12,643 nt of DNA from DASQFY01 sp036397815 (GTDB lineage: Bacteria > Chloroflexota > Limnocylindria > QHBO01), in contig DASWIE010000123.1 of assembly GCA_036397815.1 (NCBI GenBank), forward strand, positions 1 to 12,643. Direction: 5' to 3'. Under the pieces are notes generated by a model. It worked only from the letters and a program-made list of their open reading frames with translations, was not told the DNA's origin and did not search any database. This document shows, piece after piece, positions 6,567-12,643 of the stretch. The position numbers were made by a program, and so were the translations under genes. How positions within the stretch are numbered: position 1 is the stretch's first letter; each line of letters begins with the position of its first letter.

Positions 6567-7469
6567 ATGAAGATAGTGCTGGCTGTTGACGGATCGCCGC
6601 ATTCACTCACAGCCCGAGACCTCGTCGCGGGCATCGGCCTGCCGGCCGACACGACCGTGCATCTTGTCACGGCCTACCAGGTGCCGACGGACTGGACCGG
6701 GGGCATCGGATCGATGATGGATTGGGTCGGAGATGCCGAGGATGCCATGCGGGACGAGGCACATGCCGAGCTGCGCCGGCTCGCCGTGCCGCTCGAAGAA
6801 CGAGGGCTGGCGGTCAAGTACCACGTTGAACGCGGGCGGCCCGCGCACGTCATCATCGATCTCGCCACCGAGCTGCGCGCGGAACTCGTCATCACCGGAT
6901 CACGCGGCCACGGGGCGCTCCGGTCGATGCTCCTGGGATCGGTGGCGGCCGAGGTCAGCGCGCACGCGCCATGCCCACACCTCGTCGCTCGTGGGGCCAC
7001 CGTCTCCCGCCTGCTGATCGCGACCGATGGCTCCGACACGGCGGCGCAGATCCCAGGCCGGATCGGCGCGCTCGGGGCGTTCAGTGACATGCCGGCGGAC
7101 GTGGTCTCGGTTACGGTGCCGGATCCCGCGCCGATGGAGCTGATGATCGGCCTGTACACGCTTGGCGACGAGCGCTTGGCGTCCATGCGGCGCGAGCTCG
7201 AGCAACACTCGTCTGCGGCCGTCGCCGAAATGGTTGAAGCCCTGCGGCGAGTCGGGATCGTGGCCACGTCGCACGTGCGCACCGGCGATCCCGCGGACCA
7301 GATCGTCGAGGCGGCACGAGAGCTCGGCGCAGATCTCATCGTGATCGGCTCGCGCGGACTGGCCGCGCTCGAACGGCTGGTGCTCGGAAGTGTCGCCCGG
7401 AACGTCCTCTTCCATGCCAGCTGCTCAGTGCTCGTGATCCCGGACCAGAGCGGTCGTGCCCGCGCGTGA
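6567..7469 (+). CDS. Universal stress protein, tandem UspA domains
   Basis: The 300-residue protein consists of two UspA domains. Domain 1 (about 1-142) starts MKIVLAVDGSPHS and carries the ATP loop G-x2-G-x9-G-S as GSRG (111-114) to GS (124-125). Domain 2 (about 147-292) starts RLLIATDGSDTA and repeats the loop as GSRG (261-264) to GS (274-275). Both loops are intact, so both halves should bind ATP. Tandem USPs of about 300 residues are common in actinobacteria and Chloroflexota and are induced by hypoxia, starvation or nitric oxide. The start is supported by the first domain beginning exactly there and by GGCGAGGTG upstream; the frame is open further upstream without domain content. The gene follows a repeat-rich control region and precedes a second USP gene. 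Confidence 0.93.
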   Translation: MKIVLAVDGSPHSLTARDLVAGIGLPADTTVHLVTAYQVPTDWTGGIGSMMDWVGDAEDAMRDEAHAELRRLAVPLEERGLAVKYHVERGRPAHVIIDLATELRAELVITGSRGHGALRSMLLGSVAAEVSAHAPCPHLVARGATVSRLLIATDGSDTAAQIPGRIGALGAFSDMPADVVSVTVPDPAPMELMIGLYTLGDERLASMRRELEQHSSAAVAEMVEALRRVGIVATSHVRTGDPADQIVEAARELGADLIVIGSRGLAALERLVLGSVARNVLFHASCSVLVIPDQSGRARA

Positions 7470-7507
7470 GGCGGCACGGAGTCAGGTCGGCACCTCGCTC
7501 CGCCGCC
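7470..7507 (+). terminator. Hairpin immediately after the tandem USP gene
   Basis: GGCGG (7470-7474) and CGGAG (7477-7481), separated by a 2-nt bulge, pair with CTCCG (7498-7502) and CCGCC (7503-7507). The stem of ten pairs starts at the base after the stop codon. The loop itself can form AGGT/ACCT. There is no T-tract; it may terminate transcription or separate expression of the two USP genes. Confidence 0.35.
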
Positions 7508-7625
7508 ACGCCGCGGGACGGGTGCCGAACATCCTTCCACTAGGGGCCGCTCGGCACTGGCTTCAGCAAAGACGGCCGGGCACGGTCGGTGAGCAACGCA
7601 GAACCGCACGGATGGAGGCCGACCG
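7508..7625 (+). promoter_or_regulatory. Leader of the second USP gene
   Basis: A non-coding stretch between the hairpin and the second USP gene. It contains GTGAGCAACG at 7589-7598, an exact reverse complement of the 10-base core of the repeat at 6375-6384, 27 bases before the start codon, and a GGAGG ribosome site at 7614-7618. This suggests the second USP gene may have its own regulated promoter. Confidence 0.35.
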
Positions 7626-8129
7626 ATGCCGAACATGGGCGCGAGCGAGGGTCAGGCCGCTGGCGTGACGCCCCGAGTGCGCGAGACCTGGGTGCACGAG
7701 AAGGGTCTGCCCCGCACGTCTCGAGATCCGCTCGTCGACCATCTGGGACGCAGGATCCTGCTCGCCACCGACTTGACCGACGCGTCGCGCGATGTTGATG
7801 GCCGCGCAATCGAGCTCGCCGCGACAGCTCGGGCGCACCTGGTGATCCTGGCCGTCATCCCGCCCCAGGCAGGACGAGACGGCTCGCATGGGACGCGCGT
7901 CAGGGCGCTCGTCCGTCGTGCTCGGCGGCGGGGGATCCAAGCCGAGGGCAGGATCCGAGTCGGTGATCCGGCAGAGACGATCCTGCGCGTCGCCGCCGCA
8001 ACGCGCGCGGACGCGATCGTCATCGGTCACGACCAGTGGCGTGGATCGGCAGCCGGCGGGTGTGTCTGCGGTCGCCTTGTGCTTCACGCACCCTGTCGGG
8101 TGGTCATCTGCGGAGGAACCACGCACTAG
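7626..8129 (+). CDS. Single-domain universal stress protein-like, degenerate ATP loop
   Basis: The 167-residue protein has a 40-residue polar N-terminal extension and then a UspA-like core (about 42-163). This runs through GRRILLATDLTDASRDVDGRAIELAATARAHLVILAVIPP (41-80), RVGDPAETILRVAAATRADAIVIGHDQ (111-137), where USPs have the GDPAeeIlevA helix, and a final strand CRVVICGG. In place of the ATP loop G-x2-G-x9-G-S/T it has GHDQWRGSAAGGCVCG (134-149), so it lacks the second glycine and the usual geometry and may not bind ATP. The start is supported by GGAGG seven bases before ATG 7626. It follows the tandem USP gene by 156 bases on the same strand and may pair with it or modulate it; that is inference. 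Confidence 0.75.
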   Translation: MPNMGASEGQAAGVTPRVRETWVHEKGLPRTSRDPLVDHLGRRILLATDLTDASRDVDGRAIELAATARAHLVILAVIPPQAGRDGSHGTRVRALVRRARRRGIQAEGRIRVGDPAETILRVAAATRADAIVIGHDQWRGSAAGGCVCGRLVLHAPCRVVICGGTTH

Positions 8130-8277
8130 ACCGATCGGGCTCGCGACATCCTTGACGTTGCTGCCACCCGGCCGAGCACATTCCCTCCGGCAGGCGATCG
8201 ACCGGCGTGGCCATCAGGTACCGGCATTCAAGGCACCTCTCGACCCGAACCTTTCGGCTCTGAGCGCCCGCACTCAT
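8104..8277 (-). CDS. Possible small four-Cys protein, antisense overlap with USP end
   Basis: A 57-codon minus-strand frame from ATG 8277, overlapping the last 26 bases of the USP-like gene on the other strand. It has C15-x2-C18, C34 and C44 in the context VERCLECRYLMATP and PEGMCSAGW, a possible metal-binding knuckle. Third codon positions in the first 38 residues are mostly G or C, but there is no visible ribosome site, and the C-terminal part overlapping the USP gene looks random. I do not recognise a family. It may be a chance frame in an otherwise gene-free gap (8130-8365) in which I see no other coding signal. Confidence 0.25.
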   Translation of the reverse strand: MSAGAQSRKVRVERCLECRYLMATPVDRLPEGMCSAGWQQRQGCREPDRSSAWFLRR

Positions 8278-8365
8278 GACGGGGCACTCGACACGGCCGC
8301 CCGCGACCCGGCGCTCGGAACCATGGCACACGACCCACTCGACGCGATGCATCGGCTCGCTCAGC

Positions 8366-8602
8366 TCAGCTTGCAAACGGCCTGGGTGCGTCGCGAACGG
8401 CCGCGGGTCGGGTGTCGAGGTCGAACGTGTTGTACAGGAGCGAGAACCCGGTGGCGCCGGTCAACAGCACGTCGAGACCTACAGCCCATGCCAGGACGGC
8501 CAGGAGCCCATCCAGCGAGCTGCTGGCGAGCGCGATCGCCGCGACGCCAGCCGCCACTCGGATGGCCCGGTCCGCCAGCCCGACGTTGCGCTCGAACCTC
8601 AT
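8366..8602 (-). CDS. DUF2892 (YgaP-like) inner membrane protein
   Basis: From ATG 8600-8602 (AGAGGG ribosome site upstream) the protein is 78 residues. It opens MRFERNVGLADRAIRVAAGV, matching the conserved N-x-G-x-x-DR-x-x-R start of DUF2892/YgaP transmembrane domains. Two hydrophobic helices follow (about 14-29 and 32-51), then TGFSLLYNTFDLDT (51-64), the family's closing segment. In many relatives this segment reads G-F/C-P-x-Y with a cysteine; here the cysteine is replaced by serine, so a thiol role is unlikely. In E. coli YgaP this domain is fused to a rhodanese; here it stands alone, as is common. The minus-strand frame is open further upstream, but the extra 63 residues lack family character. 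It lies 225 bases downstream of the ATPase gene behind a large inverted repeat. Confidence 0.8.
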   Translation of the reverse strand: MRFERNVGLADRAIRVAAGVAAIALASSSLDGLLAVLAWAVGLDVLLTGATGFSLLYNTFDLDTRPAAVRDAPRPFAS

Positions 8603-8664
8603 GGGACCGCCCTCTCCGGATCGGCTCGGGGTAGCAGCCATGTCCCTCACCCTCCACGATGCGA

Positions 8665-8748
8665 CGACCCGGGAAGGATCGGCAGTGACTCCCGATTGGC
8701 TAGCAACTGTGAGTGCTTGACGGAGCCTGACCCTGCCTTCCCGGGTCG
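8665..8748. repeat. 13-bp perfect inverted repeat with 58-nt spacer
   Basis: CGACCCGGGAAGG (8665-8677) is repeated as its exact reverse complement CCTTCCCGGGTCG (8736-8748). Both arms lie in the 225-bp gap between the ATPase stop and the DUF2892 start (8603-8827). No gene is supported in this gap. The arms could be paired operator sites, base a long RNA hairpin in the leader of the DUF2892 gene, or be a remnant of a mobile element. Confidence 0.6.
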
Positions 8749-8814
8749 CAACGCCATGGTCTGCGAACGCGATCACCGAGCACAGGGCCAAACGGACCGA
8801 TAGGGGAGGCCAGG

Positions 8815-8827
8815 CGGACTGTGTCCG
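8815..8827 (-). terminator. Short hairpin directly after the ATPase stop
   Basis: cggac (8815-8819) and gtccg (8823-8827) pair around a 3-nt loop, abutting the ATPase stop codon at 8828-8830. It is short and without a T-tract; a weak candidate for the operon's 3' end. Confidence 0.2.
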
Positions 8828-11371
8828 TCAGGCAATCCAGCGGCGGCCCATCGCGCGCGCCACCTGTGCAGCGACGGCGGGGGCGAGTGCGACGGACGCC
8901 ACGAGCCCCCACTCCGCGAGACTCAGCGGCGTGGCGCGGAAGGCGTCGGCCAACGGCGGGAGGTAGGGGACGACGGCCTGAGCCGCAACCACCAGCACCA
9001 CGGCGATCGCCAGGAAGCCGTTGACCGGCAGGCGCCGGACCGGGATGAGCAGGCTGCGGTTCGCGTAGGCGCGGACCGCCTGGCCCACCGCCAGCGCGGT
9101 GAATGCCACCCACCGGGCGTGGTCCGACCCACCCCCCACCGCGAGCATGAGCACGAGAGCCGCCGTCGCACTGAAGCCGCCGGCCAGCGTCACCCCGGCG
9201 AGGACTCCGCGATCGAGCAGCGGCTGGGTGCGGGGCCGTGGCGGGCGACGCATGGCGCCGGGCTCTTCCGGCTCCCGCTCGAAAGCGACCGAGGTCGAGA
9301 TGTCGATGAACAGCTCCGCCCAGAGGATCTGTATCGGGAGGAGCGGCTGCGCGAAGCCGGCGATGGTCGCGATCAGGACGAAGCCGAGGAGCGCCACGTG
9401 GGTCGAGATCAGGAAGACGAGGCCCTTCTGAACGTTGGCGATGATCCGTCTCCCCTCTCGCATCCCCCGCATGAGGGTCGCGAACGAGTCGTCGCCCAGG
9501 ACGAGGTCAGCGGCCTCACGCGCGACCGCCGTGCCGCTGCCCATGGCAACTGCCACGTCGGCCCGATTCAGCGCGGGGGCGTCGTTGACGCCATCGCCGG
9601 TCACCGCAACCGTCCGGTTGGCGGTGCGCGCCGCGTTGACCAGGCGCAGCTTGTCGCCAGGGCTGGCCCGCGCCAGGACGTGCAGCTCCGGAAGCTCCGC
9701 CGCCAGGCGCCGATCGTCCCACGTCGCCAGGTCGGCGCCGGTCACCACCCGCCGCTCGGGCATCGCCGCCTCGCGCGCGATGGCGGCCGCGGTGCTGGGA
9801 TGGTCGCCGGTGACCATGACGGTCTGGATGCCGGCTCCGGTGGCGGTGGCCATGGCGTCCGCAATCTCCGGGCGCAACGGATCGCGGAAGGCGAGGAGCG
9901 CCTCCGGCCGCCAGGGCTCGCCCTGTGCCCGCGCCGCGAGCAGCAGCAGCCGGCTGCCGCGATCCGCCTCCGCCGCAACGAGCCGGCGCCATGCCCCGCC
10001 GCGCCCCGGGACGCCGTCGCCTGCGAGCTCGAGGATCGCCTCCGGGGCGCCGCTGGCCAGCCAGCGTTTGCCCTCCGCAGTCCGGTACGAGACGAGCGAG
10101 TAGGGATGACGCTCCGCGGCCGGCTCGCAGCTCTCCAACGTTGCGGGGTCGAGCAGCGGCGCCTCAGTCTCCGCATCGAAGGCACGGCGGATCGCGTTTG
10201 GGAAGGCGCCGGCCGCCCCCAGCCGCGCGGCCTGCCAGGCATCGGCCTCCGCGCGCAGCGCATCGGCCAGCAGATTGGACCGATCCGGGCCGGTCGGCAC
10301 CTCGCCGTCCGGCGTGAGGACCGCCGCCACTTCGAGTCGGTTCCGGGTCAGCGTGCCGGTCTTGTCCGTCAGGATCAGGTCGACGGCGCCGAGCGTCTCC
10401 TGCGCGTTCAGGCGCCGGACCAGGACGCCGCGCCGCAGGAGGCGGTACGCGCCCAGGCCGAGGATGACCGCCAGTAGCACCGGCGGCTCCTCGGGGATGG
10501 CCGCGATCGCGGCGGCGATGCCGGCCAGCAGGTTCTGGCCCGGCGGATTACCGCGCAGGAAGCCGAGCCCGACGGTGATGGCGACCAGCCCCAACGCGGC
10601 GACGAGCATGATGCGAACCAGTCGGTCAAGCTCGGCCTGCACCGGCGAGCGGCGACGCTCCACTGATCTGAGCTCGCCGGAGATGTGGCCGACCTCGGTG
10701 TGGCGCCCGGTAGCCACGACCACGGCCTCGGCACTGCCGCCGACGATGCTGGTCCCCGCGTACACCATCGATCGGCGCTCGGCGAGAGGCGCTTCGGGCG
10801 GATCCGGCGCGGCCGCGGCTGGCTCTGGCAGTGACTCGCCGGTCAGGACACTCCGGTCGACGAGCGCCGCGTGGGTAGCCACGATCCGCGCATCGGCAGC
10901 AACGAGGTCGCCGCTGCTCAACAACAGGATGTCGCCGGCCACCACTTCGCGCGCGTGGATCTCGATCGGCTCGCCGTCGCGCCGCACGCGCGCCCTCGGA
11001 GCCGAGGCGGCTCGAAGGGCCTCGAGCGCGCGCTCGGCCCGGTAGCCGGTCACGACATCGGCGGCGACGATCGGGATCAACGCGGCAACGATCAGCAGGC
11101 CGTCGCGGACCTCGCCCAGCAGTACGGCCAGCACTCCCGCGGCGAGCAGCATGAGGATGAACGGCTCGGTCGCGGAATGCCAGAGCATGGCCAGCACGGA
11201 GGGGCGCTCCGGCGGAGCGAGCTCATTGGGTCCGTCCTCGACGAGCCGTCGTGCGGATTCGGCCTGGCCCAGACCCTGCTCGGTGTCCACGCCGAGGCCA
11301 TCCGCCACCTCATCCGGTGAGCGGGCATGGGGGCCCCGGGCGACGTCGGCGGGGGCCTGGCGAGGGTCCAT
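8828..11371 (-). CDS. Cation-transporting P-type ATPase (PEExP type)
   Basis: The 847-residue protein has the full P-type order: an N-terminal cation-ATPase segment (DTEQGLGQAESARRLVEDGPNEL, 29-51), helices M1-M2, the actuator with TGES (177-180), M4 with AIPEEPPVLLAVILGLGAYRL (291-311), the phosphorylation motif DKTGTLT with D336, a compact nucleotide domain (SGAPE, 440-444), TGDHP (521-525), the hinge TGDGVNDAPAL (591-601), then M5-M10. M6 reads QILWAELFIDISTSVAFEREPEE (681-703). It resembles P2/Ca2+-ATPase-like pumps and belongs with bacterial ATPases whose M4 carries PEExP rather than PEGLP; the ion is not assignable. No heavy-metal-binding N-terminal domain is present. Start ATG 11371 has AGGAGA 10 bases upstream. 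It lies 23 bases behind acetate kinase, so is likely in the same operon. Confidence 0.92.
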   Translation of the reverse strand: MDPRQAPADVARGPHARSPDEVADGLGVDTEQGLGQAESARRLVEDGPNELAPPERPSVLAMLWHSATEPFILMLLAAGVLAVLLGEVRDGLLIVAALIPIVAADVVTGYRAERALEALRAASAPRARVRRDGEPIEIHAREVVAGDILLLSSGDLVAADARIVATHAALVDRSVLTGESLPEPAAAAPDPPEAPLAERRSMVYAGTSIVGGSAEAVVVATGRHTEVGHISGELRSVERRRSPVQAELDRLVRIMLVAALGLVAITVGLGFLRGNPPGQNLLAGIAAAIAAIPEEPPVLLAVILGLGAYRLLRRGVLVRRLNAQETLGAVDLILTDKTGTLTRNRLEVAAVLTPDGEVPTGPDRSNLLADALRAEADAWQAARLGAAGAFPNAIRRAFDAETEAPLLDPATLESCEPAAERHPYSLVSYRTAEGKRWLASGAPEAILELAGDGVPGRGGAWRRLVAAEADRGSRLLLLAARAQGEPWRPEALLAFRDPLRPEIADAMATATGAGIQTVMVTGDHPSTAAAIAREAAMPERRVVTGADLATWDDRRLAAELPELHVLARASPGDKLRLVNAARTANRTVAVTGDGVNDAPALNRADVAVAMGSGTAVAREAADLVLGDDSFATLMRGMREGRRIIANVQKGLVFLISTHVALLGFVLIATIAGFAQPLLPIQILWAELFIDISTSVAFEREPEEPGAMRRPPRPRTQPLLDRGVLAGVTLAGGFSATAALVLMLAVGGGSDHARWVAFTALAVGQAVRAYANRSLLIPVRRLPVNGFLAIAVVLVVAAQAVVPYLPPLADAFRATPLSLAEWGLVASVALAPAVAAQVARAMGRRWIA

Positions 11372-11394
11372 TGGACACGTCTCTCCTGGGGCGC

Positions 11395-12507
11395 TCAGTT
11401 CAGGACGCCAGCCACCTGGCGGGCAATCACGAGGTCCTCGCGGGCCTCGATGCGGAGCACGGCGAGCCCGTCGAGGGTCGCGATCACGGCGTCTGAGCCA
11501 GCGGGCGGCTCGGTCGGTGGCGGGACCCCCAGTACGGATAGGCGGGCGCAGATGCCCAAGCGCATGCGATGCGAGTGCTCCCCGACCCCGCCGGTGAAGA
11601 CGAGGGCGTCGAGCCGTGGCAGAGCGGTCGCCATCGCAGCGATCCCGGACGCGGCGCGGTTGGCGAACATCCCGAGGGCGAGCAGCGCCCGCGCGTCACC
11701 GGCGTCCGATGCCTCTTCGAGCGCTCGAACGCTGCCGCTGCTGCCCGAGACGCCCAGGAGTCCGCCGCGATGGGCGATCGCGTCAGCCAGCTCGTCCACG
11801 GTCAGCCGGTCGCTGGCCAGCAGGTGGAGAAGGATGCCGGGGTCGACCGAGCCCGAGCGCGTCCCCATCATCAGCCCTTCGAGCGGCGTCATCCCCATGC
11901 TCGTGTCGACCGATCGCCCGCCGGCGACGGCGGTGACCGAGCAGCCCGAGCCGAGGTGGGCGACGACCAGTTTGAGATCCTCGGGTCTCCGGCCCACGAG
12001 CTGTGCCGCGCGCTCCATGGACCATGCCACCGACAGCCCGTGGAAGCCGAAGCGACGGATGCCCCAGTCGGCGTACCACGCCTCGGGCACTGGATAGCGA
12101 CGTGCCGTCTCCGGCAGTCCGGCATGGAACGCGGTGTCGAAGCAGGCGATGTGGGGAACCTCGGGCAGCAGCCGCCGACCGGCTTCGATCGTGTCCGCGG
12201 CCACTGCGTTGTGGAGGGGTGCGAGGACATCGAGCTCGCGGATGGCCGTAAGCACCCGATCGTCGACCGCCGACGGTTCCGCGAACCGGCTGCCGCCGTG
12301 GACGACGCGGTAGCCGACCGCATCGATCGAGCGATCCTCTCTGTCGAGGTCGCGCACCACCGTCCGGAGGTCGGCCGCCCGGCCCGTCCGGCGCGTTGCA
12401 TCGGATCCCCCGTTGCGTTCCAGCCGCGCGACCGTGCGGTCACCCGGCTGTTCGACAATCGTCGCCTTGAGCGAGCTCGAACCGGGGTTGAGCACCAGGA
12501 TTCGCAT
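11395..12507 (-). CDS. ackA: Acetate kinase
   Basis: This enzyme of the ASKHA kinase fold interconverts acetyl-phosphate + ADP and acetate + ATP in the cytoplasm. Diagnostic segments are VLNPGSSSLKATI (5-17), RVVHGG with R67 (70s Arg of the active site), PLHN (H99), ACFDTAFHAGLPETARRYPVP (121-141) with the catalytic D124, AHLGSGCSVTAVAGG (183-197), GLMMGTRSGSVDPGIL (211-226) with R217, FTGGVGEHSHRMR (304-316) and a C-terminal REDLVIARQ with E357. At 370 residues it is a little shorter than the usual ~400, mostly through a short N-terminal lobe. HLGSG replaces the more common HLGNG. It starts 15 bases after the phosphoketolase stop without a clear ribosome site, suggesting coupled translation, and the ATPase follows 23 bases later. 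Confidence 0.95.
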   Translation of the reverse strand: MRILVLNPGSSSLKATIVEQPGDRTVARLERNGGSDATRRTGRAADLRTVVRDLDREDRSIDAVGYRVVHGGSRFAEPSAVDDRVLTAIRELDVLAPLHNAVAADTIEAGRRLLPEVPHIACFDTAFHAGLPETARRYPVPEAWYADWGIRRFGFHGLSVAWSMERAAQLVGRRPEDLKLVVAHLGSGCSVTAVAGGRSVDTSMGMTPLEGLMMGTRSGSVDPGILLHLLASDRLTVDELADAIAHRGGLLGVSGSSGSVRALEEASDAGDARALLALGMFANRAASGIAAMATALPRLDALVFTGGVGEHSHRMRLGICARLSVLGVPPPTEPPAGSDAVIATLDGLAVLRIEAREDLVIARQVAGVLN

Positions 12508-12522
12508 CGGTGGGGGCGGCGC

Positions 12523-12643
12523 TCAGCCCGGCCAGGTCCAGTCGCGGATCTCCGGAGGATCCTCGCCGTGCTCCCGCGTGTAGGCCCGTGCAGCGAGGCG
12601 GCGATCCTGCATCTGGTCCCGCAGCTCGCGCGCGCGCTCGACC
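12523..12643 (-). CDS. xfp: Phosphoketolase, C-terminal 39 residues only
   Basis: The last 39 codons of a minus-strand gene enter from the right edge, ending with TGA at 12523-12525. The fragment reads VERARELRDQMQD, then ARAYTREHGEDPPEIRDWTWPG, matching the very conserved C-terminus of xylulose-5-phosphate/fructose-6-phosphate phosphoketolase (AR-x-Y-x-x-x-x-G-x-D-x-P-E-I-R-D-W-x-W). The enzyme is thiamine diphosphate-dependent and splits sugar phosphates with phosphate to give acetyl-phosphate. Its position 15 bases before acetate kinase is the standard phosphoketolase-ackA arrangement, which converts that acetyl-phosphate to acetate and ATP. The call rests on a short fragment plus context, but the tail is distinctive. 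Confidence 0.88.
   Translation of the reverse strand, partial: VERARELRDQMQDRRLAARAYTREHGEDPPEIRDWTWPG

Noticed and set aside
8603..8791. Upstream start adding 63 residues to the DUF2892 protein
   Set aside because: The extra residues run through the 13-bp inverted repeat and lack membrane or family features; ATG 8602 has a ribosome site.
9119..10477. A 452-codon open frame on the plus strand
   Set aside because: It lies wholly antisense to the P-type ATPase, whose motifs are complete; the product is Arg/Gly/Ala-rich with no domain. High GC makes such long shadow frames common.
1..12643. CRISPR array, insertion sequence or prophage
   Set aside because: No regularly spaced repeats, transposase, integrase or phage motifs were seen on either strand; the only long inverted repeat (8665-8748) encloses too little DNA for a complete element.

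Overview
The window is GC-rich DNA (roughly two thirds G+C or more by eye) with dense, short-spaced bacterial genes. Gene content and protein style suggest an uncultivated soil or water Chloroflexota lineage, possibly Limnocylindria-like, or less likely an actinobacterium. No rRNA, tRNA or marker gene fixes the taxonomy, so this is an inference.

Layout, left to right. Minus strand, 1-772: a flavodoxin-like protein translationally coupled to a small membrane protein cut by the left edge. Plus strand, 954-2845: an acetyl-CoA hydrolase/CoA-transferase family enzyme and a GNAT acetyltransferase. Minus strand, 2880-3836: an SDR oxidoreductase followed by a possible small Cys-rich protein. Plus strand, 4061-4384: a small three-helix membrane protein of GlsB/YeaQ type. 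Minus strand, 4500-6346: an MgtE-like Mg2+ transporter lacking its usual N domain, behind a CBS-CBS-BON protein. Plus strand, 6567-8129: a tandem-domain universal stress protein (USP) and a degenerate single-domain USP. Minus strand, 8104-8602: a possible small Cys-rich protein and a DUF2892 (YgaP-like) membrane protein. Minus strand, 8828-12643: a tight run of phosphoketolase (C-terminus only), acetate kinase and a PEExP-type cation P-type ATPase.

How the genes fit together. Phosphoketolase makes acetyl-phosphate and acetate kinase turns it into acetate plus ATP, a low-cost fermentative ATP source. A CoA-transferase/hydrolase handles acyl-CoA and acetate at the other end of the window. The ATPase and MgtE move cations, and the USP and CBS proteins are typical adenine-nucleotide sensors. 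The ensemble looks like an energy-limitation, hypoxia or dormancy island, functionally like the mycobacterial DosR regulon although not shown to be homologous to it. The intergenic regions carry repeated and dyad sequences that could be shared operators; the most notable are the repeats at 6374-6456 with an inverted copy at 7589-7598, and a 13-bp perfect inverted repeat at 8665-8748.

No CRISPR array, insertion sequence, tRNA or phage gene was seen. No gap between supported genes exceeds about 300 bases.
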